Position numbers and translations under genes: made by a program
Shown: positions 1 through 7,708 of the stretch, in pieces
How positions within the stretch are numbered: position 1 is the stretch's first letter
Layout: each line of letters starts with the position of its first letter
Notes under the pieces: generated by a model
Told to the model about the DNA's origin: nothing
The model's database searches: none
The model's input: the letters and a program-made list of their open reading frames with translations, nothing else
From: Paenibacillus antibioticophila
Lineage (GTDB): Bacteria > Bacillota > Bacilli > Paenibacillales > Paenibacillaceae
NCBI RefSeq assembly: GCF_000455265.1
Contig: NZ_HG005142.1
Coordinates: forward strand, 190,441-254,440
DNA length: 64,000 nt
Reading direction: 5' to 3'

Positions 1-1921
1 CATCTCGGAGGGCATTTATAATTTCATTCGCTAGCTTGTCACCAATGGAAAGGGGCCGGAAGTCTTCGACTGAGGCCTCTTTTATTTTTTTGAGGGAGCC
101 GAAATGCTTCAAGAGCAGCTTCCGCCGCTTCTCACCGATCCCCGGAATGGAATCCAGCTTGGAGACTACCATGGATTTCCCTCGCAATTCTCGGTGGAAC
201 GAGATCGCATAACGGTGAACCTCATCCTGAATCCGCTGCAGCAGATAAAACTCCTGGCTGTCTCTTGGAAGGGAAACCGGCTGGGGAGGATCTCCCACCA
301 TCAACTGGGCTGTCCGGTGCTTGGCATCCTTGACAAGTCCGCCTACCGGAATGAACAAGCCCAGTTCATTCTCCAGCACATCTATCGCTGCCGAAATCTG
401 TCCTTTGCCTCCATCGACGACAATCATATCGGGACGAGGCAGATTTTCCTTCAGCACCCTTTCATACCGGCGCCGGATCACCTCGCGCATCGTCTCATAG
501 TCATCCGGACCTTGTACCGTTCGAACCTTGTATTTCCGATACTCCTTCTTCGCGGGCTTGCCATCAATAAAGACAACCATAGCCGATACCGGGTTGGCTC
601 CCTGAATATTGGAATTATCGAATGCCTCAATCCGTGAAAGACGTCCCAGACCGATGGCCGCGCCAAGATTCTGGGCAGCGCCGCTGGTCCGCACCTCATC
701 CCGCTCAATCAGGCGGAATTTCTCTTCCAGAGCTACCCGCGCATTGTCCTCGGCCATCTTCACCATTTGGCGCTTCAACCCCCGCTGCGGGAGCAAGGTC
801 TTGACACCGAGCCACTCGTTCAATGCATTCGCTCCGCTTACCGCACCCAGCGTCTCCGGCGCTTCTTCATTCACAGCATTAGCCTCGGTCTGCAGGCTCT
901 CCGCAGACTCCTGAGACTCGGCTGCCCCATCCGTCACATTGGATTCATCAGCTGCGCCGGGAAGCAGAATCTCCTTCGGCAAGGCCGGATTATCACTGTA
1001 ATATTGTGTGACGAACGACAGGAAGTCGCTATACGGCTCGCCGAAGAACGGAAATACAGAGGCATGACGCTCGATCATTTTCCCCTGGCGCATATAGAGA
1101 ATTTGCACGCACATCCAGCCCTTGTCCACCGCATAGCCGAATACATCCCGATCCTTGGCGTCTGCGGTAGTAATCTTCTGCTTCTCCATCAGGGCATCAA
1201 TATTCATAATCTGGTCCCGAAGCTCCTTGGCCCGCTCAAAGTTCAGTTCCTCCGCGGCCTCGTGCATCTTCCGCTGGAGCTCCTTCTTGATCTCCTCATG
1301 CCCGCCGCTGAGAAATGAGCTGATCTCCTGAATCATCTGATCGTAGACCTCATTTCCGACCTCCTTCTCACAAGGGGCCAGGCATTGGCCGATATGATAA
1401 TACAGGCAGACCTCCTTAGGCATCACATTGCACTTGCGCAGCGGATACATGCGGTCAAGCAGCTTTTTGGTCTGCTGGGCCGCATAGGCATTGGGGTAAG
1501 GCCCAAAATATTTGGCCTTGTCCTTCAGCACCCGGCGTGTAACCTCCAGCCGCGGATGGCGTTCATTCGTAATTTTAATATAAGGAAATGTCTTGTCGTC
1601 CTTAAGCAAGACATTGTATTTAGGATGATGGGTCTTGATTAAATTGCATTCTAGAATAAGGGCTTCCATATTGCTGCCGGTGACAATATATTCAAAATCC
1701 CGAATATCCGATACCAGCCGCTGTGTTTTTCCGTCATGGCTGCCGGTAAAATAAGATCTTACCCGGTTCTTCAGAATCTTGGCTTTTCCGACATAAATAA
1801 TGGTTCCATCCCGGTTCTTCATCAGGTAACAACCTGGAAGATCAGGAAGCAATGCGAGCTTATGGCGGATTCCCTCCATCGCCTTCTCCTTTTCCCGCTC
1901 CTCCTCCAGATGTGGGTTCAA
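1..1921 (-). CDS. uvrC: Excinuclease ABC subunit C (UvrC), 3' end cut by window edge
   Basis: UvrC is the nuclease of UvrABC nucleotide excision repair; it makes both incisions around a lesion. The translation starts at TTG 1921, preceded by AAAGGAGGT. A GIY-YIG nuclease domain follows at about residues 30-48 (GCY, then IYVGK). Four cysteines then appear in a short stretch (KCN, VCLYY, GQC, APC), matching the Fe-S cysteine set described for UvrC. A UVR helix pair that contacts UvrB comes next. About 640 residues are visible and the reading frame is open to base 2, ending in the helix-hairpin-helix region (GDKLANEI), so only a few residues should be missing. It runs in the same direction as trxA upstream, with a terminator between them. 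Confidence 0.97.
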   Translation of the reverse strand, partial: MNPHLEEEREKEKAMEGIRHKLALLPDLPGCYLMKNRDGTIIYVGKAKILKNRVRSYFTGSHDGKTQRLVSDIRDFEYIVTGSNMEALILECNLIKTHHPKYNVLLKDDKTFPYIKITNERHPRLEVTRRVLKDKAKYFGPYPNAYAAQQTKKLLDRMYPLRKCNVMPKEVCLYYHIGQCLAPCEKEVGNEVYDQMIQEISSFLSGGHEEIKKELQRKMHEAAEELNFERAKELRDQIMNIDALMEKQKITTADAKDRDVFGYAVDKGWMCVQILYMRQGKMIERHASVFPFFGEPYSDFLSFVTQYYSDNPALPKEILLPGAADESNVTDGAAESQESAESLQTEANAVNEEAPETLGAVSGANALNEWLGVKTLLPQRGLKRQMVKMAEDNARVALEEKFRLIERDEVRTSGAAQNLGAAIGLGRLSRIEAFDNSNIQGANPVSAMVVFIDGKPAKKEYRKYKVRTVQGPDDYETMREVIRRRYERVLKENLPRPDMIVVDGGKGQISAAIDVLENELGLFIPVGGLVKDAKHRTAQLMVGDPPQPVSLPRDSQEFYLLQRIQDEVHRYAISFHRELRGKSMVVSKLDSIPGIGEKRRKLLLKHFGSLKKIKEASVEDFRPLSIGDKLANEIINALRD

Positions 1922-1965
1922 GCAGACAACCTCCTTTCAAGGCAAACGATTCCCCGACTTACGCA

Positions 1966-1992
1966 AAAACGCCCCCGGGACAAGCCGGAGGC
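1966..1992 (-). terminator. Rho-independent terminator downstream of trxA
   Basis: Read on the minus strand, an 8-bp GC-rich stem (1985-1992 pairing with 1971-1978, one G-T pair) is followed by TTTTT. It separates trxA from uvrC. Confidence 0.75.
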
Positions 1993-2021
1993 GGTAGACC
2001 AAGCCCGATCGAGACTCAATC

Positions 2022-2339
2022 TTATTGATGCTTAGCGATCAGATTCTTGAGCGAATCCTTGGAGTTCAAACCGACGATCTTGTCGACCGGCTGTCCGTCC
2101 TTGAACAGGATCAGAGTCGGGATGCTCATCACACCAAAGCGGGATGCAGATTCCGGATTCTCGTCCACATTCAACTTAGCAATCTTTACGGAGTCCCCCA
2201 GATCACCGGACAAATCCTCAAGAATTGGAGCAATCATTTTGCAAGGGCCGCACCATGGAGCCCAAAAGTCAACCAGGACTGTGCCTTGGCTTTCTACTTC
2301 ATTATTAAAAGTTTGGTCAGATACATTAACAATTGCCAT
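2022..2339 (-). CDS. trxA: Thioredoxin
   Basis: Thioredoxin reduces protein disulfides in the cytoplasm using electrons from thioredoxin reductase. The protein has 105 residues, the usual thioredoxin length. The active site WCGPC is at residues 29-33, inside the FWAPWCGPCKM context, and the cis-proline loop reads SIPTL near residue 75. GGAGGGTAA lies in front of the ATG at 2339. It is monocistronic: its own promoter lies upstream and a terminator downstream. Conservation and context give no sign of an unusual role. Confidence 0.97.
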   Translation of the reverse strand: MAIVNVSDQTFNNEVESQGTVLVDFWAPWCGPCKMIAPILEDLSGDLGDSVKIAKLNVDENPESASRFGVMSIPTLILFKDGQPVDKIVGLNSKDSLKNLIAKHQ

Positions 2340-2373
2340 CGGTAATTACCCTCCTTATCAACGCGTGTTGACC

Positions 2374-2402
2374 ATTATACCACATTTATTCCACAAATGA
2401 AA
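2374..2402 (-). promoter_or_regulatory. Putative sigma-A promoter of trxA
   Basis: On the minus strand, TTTCAT (2397-2402) and TATAAT (2374-2379) are separated by 17 bp, with a TGn extension before the -10. Found by inspection only. Confidence 0.6.
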
Positions 2403-2423
2403 AACTCCAATCGGAAAGCCTTC

Positions 2424-2453
2424 TTTACAAAGTTCTTCATGGGTGGTTATACT
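2424..2453 (+). promoter_or_regulatory. Putative promoter of the 51-aa membrane peptide gene
   Basis: TTTACA (2424-2429), an 18-bp spacer and TATACT (2448-2453) lie about 80 bp before the ATG at 2533. Confidence 0.4.
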
Positions 2454-2532
2454 ATTATTAACCTAAATTCGGTTTGTCAATGATTTATTATATTGACAAA
2501 AGCGAATTTGATCATCTAGGAGGTCTGCCGCA

Positions 2533-2688
2533 ATGGATGCCAATCCTCATGTTAATGATCCCAGAGAGCATATCAACGAAGAACCGCGCAATGACTTTTT
2601 TGACTTGATGAACGGCTTCTTCGGCATGTTCACCTTCATGGCCGTCATCTTCTTCGGCATGGTCATCATCAAGTTCATTGCCGGATAA
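2533..2688 (+). CDS. Small single-pass membrane protein (51 aa), unknown function
   Basis: ATG 2533 follows an AGGAGG at about 2519-2524. The protein has a polar, acidic, Asn/Pro-rich N-terminal half of about 20 residues, then a hydrophobic Phe/Met/Ile-rich segment (residues about 29-50) ending in FIAG, which fits one membrane helix. The gene stands alone on the plus strand between trxA and dnaI and ends in a strong hairpin. I do not recognise a family. The ribosome site, candidate promoter and terminator together make it a credible real gene. Confidence 0.6.
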   Translation: MDANPHVNDPREHINEEPRNDFFDLMNGFFGMFTFMAVIFFGMVIIKFIAG

Positions 2689-2709
2689 CCCTGTGACTGT
2701 CTCTACACT

Positions 2710-2772
2710 GAGCAGGCTGCCCCTTTAGGAACGGACTTATCGGTTCCTAAAGGGGCAGCCTGCTCCCTTTTC
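2710..2772 (+). terminator. Strong terminator hairpin between convergent genes
   Basis: A perfect 23-bp inverted repeat (2710-2732 and 2743-2765) with a 10-base loop is followed by CCCTTTT. It ends the small membrane gene on the plus strand. Its position suggests it may also stop dnaI transcripts arriving from the other side. Confidence 0.85.
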
Positions 2773-2774
2773 AC

Positions 2775-3737
2775 CTATAATTGCTGTCTCTTACCGCGCT
2801 TGTTCGTGCCATTGACCGAGACCACTTCCACAAACGGGGCAATCCGATCCATCAGCCGCTGCCCTTTGTGAGCTTCCTCCCCATCTTTGCTGGTGAAGCT
2901 CAGATGCTTCTCCAATGCATCCAGGGAATAATTTGAGGTATAAAAGGTAGGCTTGCGGTTCATCCGGTAGTTCAGAATCGAGCCCATCACATGATCCCGA
3001 ACCCAAGGGCTCAGATTCTCTGCTCCGATATCATCAAAGATAAGCAAGTCCGCCTGCTTCATCATTTCGGTCGTATCCTTAAGCTTCTGGCTATCCTGAA
3101 GCATCGACTTGAGATCCTCCACAAACTCAGGCATATAGACGATCACACCGGAGTAGCCCTCTTTGGCCAACTCATGCAGCAGATAGCACATCAGGAAGGT
3201 CTTCCCTGTACCAAAATGCCCCTCCAGATACAATCCTCTCGGTTGAAGCCCGGAGGCCTTTGTCTCATTAATATATCTGAACACCTGGCTCACGGCCGGT
3301 ACTCTAGCCCCGTCCTTGGACAAAATTTCAACCTCGTCATATCCTTGCTGCAAAGCACGCTCATCAATGTAAAAGCTATGAATCCGTTTCTTCACGCTGG
3401 ATTCATGCTCAAATTGCAATTGCTTCTGGCAAGGAATCTGGCGGTCGACCACCTGCGGCCCAAGACCATGGTCCTCCACTGTAATCTTGGTATAATGCCC
3501 TTGAAAATCATTGGGACACTGCTCCAGTCCCGGACAGTTCATACAGTGACGGCTATCGTTAATATAGTGATACAACTTCGCCATATCCCGGATCAGCTGC
3601 TCCTTCTGCAATTCCGGATGGCGCTCGCGCAATTCGCGAACCAGCGGTTCATTCATAAGCCTGGCCGTCAGTTCCTCCGTTCTGCGTCTAAGCTGCGGGC
3701 TTTGCAATTGAGTTATCAACTCTCCCAGCGACTCCAT
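2775..3737 (-). CDS. dnaI: Primosomal protein DnaI (helicase loader)
   Basis: DnaI is the AAA+ ATPase that loads the replicative helicase DnaC onto DNA in Bacillus-type primosomes, together with DnaB and DnaD. The protein has 320 residues. An N-terminal region carries a cysteine/histidine cluster (HCMNC at 64-68, C74), as in the zinc domain of known DnaI proteins. A C-terminal ATPase domain has Walker A GHFGTGKT (173-180) and Walker B LLIFDD (231-236). Its start lies about 40 bp downstream of the dnaB stop, so the two are very probably co-transcribed, the arrangement known from Bacillus. Confidence 0.95.
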   Translation of the reverse strand: MESLGELITQLQSPQLRRRTEELTARLMNEPLVRELRERHPELQKEQLIRDMAKLYHYINDSRHCMNCPGLEQCPNDFQGHYTKITVEDHGLGPQVVDRQIPCQKQLQFEHESSVKKRIHSFYIDERALQQGYDEVEILSKDGARVPAVSQVFRYINETKASGLQPRGLYLEGHFGTGKTFLMCYLLHELAKEGYSGVIVYMPEFVEDLKSMLQDSQKLKDTTEMMKQADLLIFDDIGAENLSPWVRDHVMGSILNYRMNRKPTFYTSNYSLDALEKHLSFTSKDGEEAHKGQRLMDRIAPFVEVVSVNGTNKRGKRQQL

Positions 3738-3780
3738 CTATGATCACCACCTCTCTAACGGAGAACGGCATCCGTTCCCG

Positions 3781-5310
3781 TTACCTCTTCTTATGGGCCT
3801 TCATCTGCTCGGCCATTTTTAACAGCTCCGCATACTCTTCCTCCGATACGCTTTGCGGAGACTCGCCGGTTTGTTCCACGATCGGAATTTCAGGCTTTGC
3901 TTTGGCGTTTCTGGAAGCATAGCTTCGCGAATGATTGTCCCGAGACTTATCCTGCTGCGTCGAGAGCTTGTCCTTCAGACTTGCCTGATCCCGAATATAT
4001 TGCACAGCCTTCTCATAGCTGTCGATTTGCTTCATCAGCATATTTGAGGCGATAGCATCAATAAAGTTGCGGTTAATCCGCTGCTCCTTCCCGGAGGTAA
4101 GCAGGGTCATCAAATAGTGGATCAGAACGTTAATGACTTCATCCGGCAGCTTGTAGTTCAGATCGATTTTCTCAAATATATCGAGCAGATTATCCGGCAC
4201 CGAGCCCGGAAAGAACGTCTTTAGCAGCCGCGTGTAAGGCTCGTTCCTCAGCATCATGTTATATTGATGTGCATCGCATTTGGATTGGAACTGCTGCGGC
4301 ACCTCGACATAAAATTCCATCTGCACCGCAATCTCTTCCGGATGACCCGCCGGCGTCTGACCGGCTTCACTCTCCGCATGGACAGCCGCAGCCTTCGCGT
4401 AAGCAATCTCCCTGCCTTCCTTCCGGCGCTTGCCTAGGCGGAAATGAAGATTAGCCTTGTGCTGAAGCTCGTCCAGGATCAGCCCGCCTGCTGGATCGAA
4501 GACGTCATCCTCATCCAGGAGCCGACACACATCCTGCACGTTCAACTCATATTTGCGGGCCACGTAGTTGAGAATCCCCATCCCTTCCGGATCAAAGCGA
4601 AGTTTCTCGACAAAGGCCCGATTTATCGAATCCCGGGGGTAGCGGATAATAATATCGGCGTAGTTAATCTTGCCTTCCTCGTCCAGGCCGGCCTTCAAGG
4701 CAGGCTGTCTGGCAATCGCCGTCTCTGCGATAGCCTGCTCCAGTTCATGATCGATCGAATGAGCATTCAGTTCAAAAATCTCATAAAAAGGCAGTGAAAT
4801 ATTTTCCTTATTATAGGTAAGTCCATACATATCCCCCGGCTCGACACAGAAAAAGCGTTCCTGCAAGGACAACACCGCAAACTTTCCAATCCTGTCCCTC
4901 AACAGAAGCGTCAAATGCTGGGTCCGGAAAAATTCCCCTGGCGATAAAGGAGCCTGCAGCTCATATTCGTACAAATAATCATCACTGTCCGGAATATACA
5001 GACGACTGGTCTGCATAAGTCCGACCGCCTCCAGCTTGGAAGCTTGCTGCACCAGCACACTTCTTCCCCGTTCTCCGGGCTCCAAGCCAAGGGTCAAGAA
5101 CAAGTTTCTCTGCTGCTCAATGGCCGAATAGCCGATTTGATCAATCGGAACCTGTTCCGCCAGCAACCGGTAAAGAGCCACAGCTACAGCGCCAATCATC
5201 GGCTGATAGATGAGGCTCAGCATTTTATCATCCACAGGACTAAGAGAGAAGTCGCGGTATACGCAATATCTGTGGTTTTCGGTAAAATGCAGCATGTTGT
5301 TGATGCGCAC
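3781..5310 (-). CDS. dnaB: Replication initiation and membrane attachment protein DnaB (helicase co-loader)
   Basis: This is the Firmicute DnaB/DnaD-superfamily protein, not the helicase. It helps recruit helicase and loader to origin DNA. It has 509 residues, with an N-terminal winged-helix-like region, a linker and a DnaB_2-type region (around residues 350-410, YTRLLKTFFPG...), then a charged Lys/Glu-rich tail. It is directly upstream of dnaI on the same strand, which is the conserved dnaB-dnaI pair. The usual upstream partner nrdR is absent here: the next gene upstream on this strand is the sinI-like gene. Assignment rests on the N-terminal sequence, the length and the dnaI neighbour. Confidence 0.9.
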   Translation of the reverse strand: MRINNMLHFTENHRYCVYRDFSLSPVDDKMLSLIYQPMIGAVAVALYRLLAEQVPIDQIGYSAIEQQRNLFLTLGLEPGERGRSVLVQQASKLEAVGLMQTSRLYIPDSDDYLYEYELQAPLSPGEFFRTQHLTLLLRDRIGKFAVLSLQERFFCVEPGDMYGLTYNKENISLPFYEIFELNAHSIDHELEQAIAETAIARQPALKAGLDEEGKINYADIIIRYPRDSINRAFVEKLRFDPEGMGILNYVARKYELNVQDVCRLLDEDDVFDPAGGLILDELQHKANLHFRLGKRRKEGREIAYAKAAAVHAESEAGQTPAGHPEEIAVQMEFYVEVPQQFQSKCDAHQYNMMLRNEPYTRLLKTFFPGSVPDNLLDIFEKIDLNYKLPDEVINVLIHYLMTLLTSGKEQRINRNFIDAIASNMLMKQIDSYEKAVQYIRDQASLKDKLSTQQDKSRDNHSRSYASRNAKAKPEIPIVEQTGESPQSVSEEEYAELLKMAEQMKAHKKR

Positions 5311-5407
5311 GGCTTAATCTCTCCCTCTCCTCATCGTTCCTTCAAGACCTTCTCTATTCTATCATAAAACGGTTCGAACCGAATCGTATGCTTCTATTTT
5401 TATATGC

Positions 5408-5448
5408 AAAAAAAGAACGGAGCCAAACCAGTCCGCGGCAGCCCCGTT
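5408..5448 (-). terminator. Terminator after the sinI-like gene
   Basis: On the minus strand, an 8-bp stem (AACGGGGC pairing with GCTCCGTT, one wobble) closes a 17-base loop and is followed by seven T after one C. It separates sinI from dnaB. Confidence 0.7.
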
Positions 5449-5469
5449 ATATTCATTGAGTTAGAGTTA

Positions 5470-5643
5470 TCAAGCAAGATTGCGTATAGCCGCCTCTCCC
5501 GCGCTCGCATGCCTTAAAAACTGTCGCACCTCCTCTACGGAGAGCCCGGCATCCCTTGCCATCAAGAGCAGATGGATCCATTCTAGTTCACTTTCCTCCA
5601 GCACATTTCTATCCATACTCATCCGGGCAGACTTCTCCAACAT
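5470..5643 (-). CDS. sinI: SinI-like anti-repressor (57 aa)
   Basis: SinI binds the biofilm repressor SinR and pulls it off DNA, which allows matrix gene expression. The 57-residue product has the SinI/SinR dimerisation helix pair at about residues 18-45: ELEWIHLLLMARDAG, then LSVEEVRQFLRHA. This matches the ELDxEW...A...S.EE.R.FL pattern of Bacillus SinI. The ATG at 5643 follows AGGAGGAG. The gene is divergent from the tapA-like/sipW/tasA/sinR operon, whereas in Bacillus subtilis sinI sits next to sinR. A class I c-di-GMP riboswitch occupies its leader. The family call is from sequence; the action on the local SinR is inference, supported by the SinI-binding region present in that SinR. Confidence 0.85.
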   Translation of the reverse strand: MLEKSARMSMDRNVLEESELEWIHLLLMARDAGLSVEEVRQFLRHASAGEAAIRNLA

Positions 5644-5667
5644 AATCTCCTCCTAAAAGATGATTAT
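5642..5667 (-). promoter_or_regulatory. Hairpin enclosing the sinI Shine-Dalgarno site
   Basis: On the minus strand ATAATC (5667-5662) can pair with GATTAT (5647-5642). This places AGGAGGA in the loop and part of the start codon in the stem. It lies directly after the c-di-GMP aptamer, so it may be part of a translational expression platform. Confidence 0.4.
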
Positions 5668-5675
5668 TCATGTCC

Positions 5676-5755
5676 ACCAGGCAGTCCAGCCATCCTGAGA
5701 AGCTTCCCGGATCTGAGACTTTGCGCCCCTGCCTTTCGGCAGGTTTACCTTTTAC
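5676..5755 (-). ncRNA. Cyclic di-GMP-I (GEMM) riboswitch in the sinI leader
   Basis: Read on the minus strand, the core has the GEMM-I signature. AAGGTAAACC is followed by a CTGCC-GAAA-GGCAG tetraloop hairpin, then GGGCGCAAAG, a second stem (ATCC ... GGAT with GGCTG), and a closing TGCC that pairs with GGTA of P1. The GNRA tetraloop and the (A/G)CGCAAAG element are the most diagnostic parts. No intrinsic terminator lies between the aptamer and the sinI ribosome site, so control is more likely at translation. A -10 TATAAT on the minus strand (5803-5808) lies about 50 bp before the aptamer. Confidence 0.88.
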
Positions 5756-5802
5756 TGGTTCTTATCCATCCGCTTATGTAAGACCCTCTTGGCAATAACC
5801 AC

Positions 5803-5808
5803 ATTATA
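5803..5808 (-). promoter_or_regulatory. Putative -10 element for the riboswitch-sinI transcript
   Basis: A perfect TATAAT on the minus strand. No convincing -35 is visible at 16-18 bp, so the sigma factor is uncertain. Initiation here would give a leader of about 150 bases containing the whole aptamer. Confidence 0.45.
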
Positions 5809-6029
5809 AAGACTGCCAATCAAAAAGTATGTCACAGCATGAACGTTGTCTGATTAAAAAGACTCTGTTTTTTTCGTCGATCATGTCGCATTTAGGATGC
5901 AGTTGTCTATTTCAAGACAAACACATGTTAAAGCGAACAATCAGGAGAAATATTCAGTATACTCGGGAAAATGAAAGATATCTGGCTATTTAATATGTAT
6001 TTCTGTCTGATACAGCTCAAATCCAGGGT

Positions 6030-6057
6030 TTTCAATCCTTCCTAAATTCGTTATATT
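6030..6057 (+). promoter_or_regulatory. Putative promoter of the tapA-like operon
   Basis: TTTCAA (6030-6035), a 16-bp spacer and TATATT (6052-6057). The SinR-type boxes begin 13 bp downstream of the -10, where a bound repressor would block transcription. Confidence 0.4.
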
Positions 6058-6070
6058 GAACTCGCAAGTC

Positions 6071-6098
6071 GTTCTTTATTAAGAACGATACAAAGAAC
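6071..6098 (+). promoter_or_regulatory. Cluster of SinR-type operators
   Basis: GTTCTTT (6071-6077) and AAAGAAC (6092-6098, the same motif inverted) match the Bacillus SinR consensus GTTCTYT. An extra arm AAGAAC (6081-6086) makes a GTTCTT/AAGAAC inverted repeat. They sit between the candidate promoter and the start of the tapA-like gene, as expected for SinR repression. Confidence 0.65.
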
Positions 6099-6127
6099 AA
6101 TAGACTTTGTAGAAAGAAGGGCCTCTT

Positions 6128-7069
6128 TTGCGAAGAAGCAGAAGTGTCAGAATCCAGAAAAAAAGAAAGCTGAAGCGTCAAAAGACGATGAGCGCTATCC
6201 TTCAATCCAGTCTGCTGATCTCTTCTCTTCTTGCCTACTCCACCAAACAAATAGGCACCACCTACGGAGAATTCAACAGCACTCAGGCTACGGAGGGGTA
6301 TTTCCAGACCTGCCGCGTCTTCCCCGGCAAAATTGAAGAGTTGCTCTCAAGTGTAACCGGTCATCTTGAACTAGCGGCTGTACATAAAGCAAGGATTGCT
6401 CCGGTCACCGTCACATGGCAGGTCTACGGAAATTCATCCGCCGCTTATGAATCGGAGCCGACACCTCCTTCAGTGACGGATAGCGTATATGGTGAAGGAT
6501 CCGGTGACTCTTCTCCGTCTGTAACCGACGATGTCTACGCAGGCGGCGGAGAAGATTACACGGACAGTTGGGAGTTGCAGATCTCAAAGCTTACGAGCCA
6601 GCTTCAAGCGCTTCAACTGCAATTCGATGCCAATCAATTAGCCATGAACCTCATCACCAGCGAGGTCACGGAAGGAGGTCGGCAGCTGCAGGAACTGCTC
6701 TTGATTTTGGAGGAGCTTCATTCCAATTGCGTCGAGATTGCCAATATCGGGCTGCTGGATGAACTCTCCCGGGTAAGCAGACAAGAGCTGTTATCTTTAT
6801 CCATGCAGCAGCAGATCGACGCAGCGGTTTTCTATTTACGGAGAGTATCACAATCCGGTCTTCTGGCGGAAGCTGACCCATCCAACCAAATGAGTCCCAT
6901 TGCCTTTATGAAGCCGGAAGCCCTTGGAGAGCCCTTAAACCGAACGGCCTTCCAACAATATATAGAGCTGCAGGCTTCCATAGAAGAAGCGATGTCCGGA
7001 TTGAAGCATTCGATTTCGTACTGGAGTCAGGACTCAGGGGATATAGAGGTGAAAAGCGATGAAGCTTAG
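6128..7069 (+). CDS. TapA-like matrix fibre assembly protein (secreted)
   Basis: First gene of a three-gene cluster with sipW and tasA, the slot filled in Bacillus by tapA (yqxM), whose product helps assemble TasA fibres and is matured by SipW. Start TTG 6128 follows AGAAGG. The 313-residue protein has a very basic N-terminus (about 20 residues), a hydrophobic segment (about 22-37) and then a TYGEF motif resembling the SipW-type processing region. A Ser/Pro/Gly/Asp-rich linker with two similar units (PSVTDSVYGEG, PSVTDDVYAGG) lies near residues 118-140. The C-terminal half is helical and Gln/Leu-rich. Overall similarity to TapA looks low, so position carries much of the call. It overlaps sipW by 11 bases. 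Confidence 0.6.
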   Translation: MRRSRSVRIQKKRKLKRQKTMSAILQSSLLISSLLAYSTKQIGTTYGEFNSTQATEGYFQTCRVFPGKIEELLSSVTGHLELAAVHKARIAPVTVTWQVYGNSSAAYESEPTPPSVTDSVYGEGSGDSSPSVTDDVYAGGGEDYTDSWELQISKLTSQLQALQLQFDANQLAMNLITSEVTEGGRQLQELLLILEELHSNCVEIANIGLLDELSRVSRQELLSLSMQQQIDAAVFYLRRVSQSGLLAEADPSNQMSPIAFMKPEALGEPLNRTAFQQYIELQASIEEAMSGLKHSISYWSQDSGDIEVKSDEA

Positions 7070-7631
7070 ACGCGTGATCAGCCATACATTTACTTTCATG
7101 ATGGTCGTGCTATTTATTGCGGTGTTCGGTTCCTTCATCACATCGAAGATATCGGGAGGAGAACCCGGATTTTATGGTTACCAGGTGAAGAGCGTACTAT
7201 CCGGTTCGATGGAGCCTGGCATTAAGACCGGATCCATTATTGCCATCAAGCCCTTTAGCGATACAACCTCGTTTCAGGAGGGGGATGTCATTACCTTCCG
7301 AGAGAGTGAAAATCGGCTGATTACTCACCGGGTCATAGAGGTCGTAAAGAATGAGCTTACGGGTCAAGTCATGTATCGGACTAAAGGCGATAACAACGAC
7401 GCCCCGGATCTGAATCCAGTTCTCTCCGCGAATGTGATCGGGAAGTATACCGGATTTACCCTCCCGTACGCCGGTTATGCAGCTAGCTTCGCAGGCAGCA
7501 AGATGGGGAACGTGACCCTGTTGATTGTGCCTGGAATTCTATTAGTGCTATACGCCATATCCACGCTTTGGAGAGCTATTTCATCTCTGGAGGAAGCCGG
7601 CAAGCAGCCGAAGGAGACTCTTTCCGAGTAA
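7059..7631 (+). CDS. sipW: Signal peptidase I of the SipW (ER-type) family
   Basis: SipW removes the signal peptides of TapA and TasA at the membrane. The protein has 190 residues with an N-terminal membrane helix (about 11-28). The Ser-Met motif is SGSMEPG (Ser50) and the ER-type catalytic His is in ITHRV (His90), replacing the lysine of bacterial signal peptidases. A GDNNDAPD acidic box and a second C-terminal membrane helix (about 150-168) follow. Spacing matches known SipW proteins. The start overlaps the tapA-like gene and tasA follows by about 75 bp, so one operon is likely. Confidence 0.9.
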   Translation: MKLRRVISHTFTFMMVVLFIAVFGSFITSKISGGEPGFYGYQVKSVLSGSMEPGIKTGSIIAIKPFSDTTSFQEGDVITFRESENRLITHRVIEVVKNELTGQVMYRTKGDNNDAPDLNPVLSANVIGKYTGFTLPYAGYAASFAGSKMGNVTLLIVPGILLVLYAISTLWRAISSLEEAGKQPKETLSE

Positions 7632-7708
7632 GCAGCCAAGGTTGTATTCCTTATGCAACCCATAAGGATTCAATAAATATATATTCTATTTTAGGGAGGA
7701 TTTTAGGA

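Noticed and set aside
767..1318. Long open frames on the plus strand opposite uvrC
   Set aside because: Antisense shadows of a well-conserved gene, without ribosome sites or recognisable domains.
5880..6030. A 22-codon frame starting ATGTTAAAG at about 5926
   Set aside because: Weak ribosome site, no conservation cue, and it lies in the regulatory spacer of the matrix operon.
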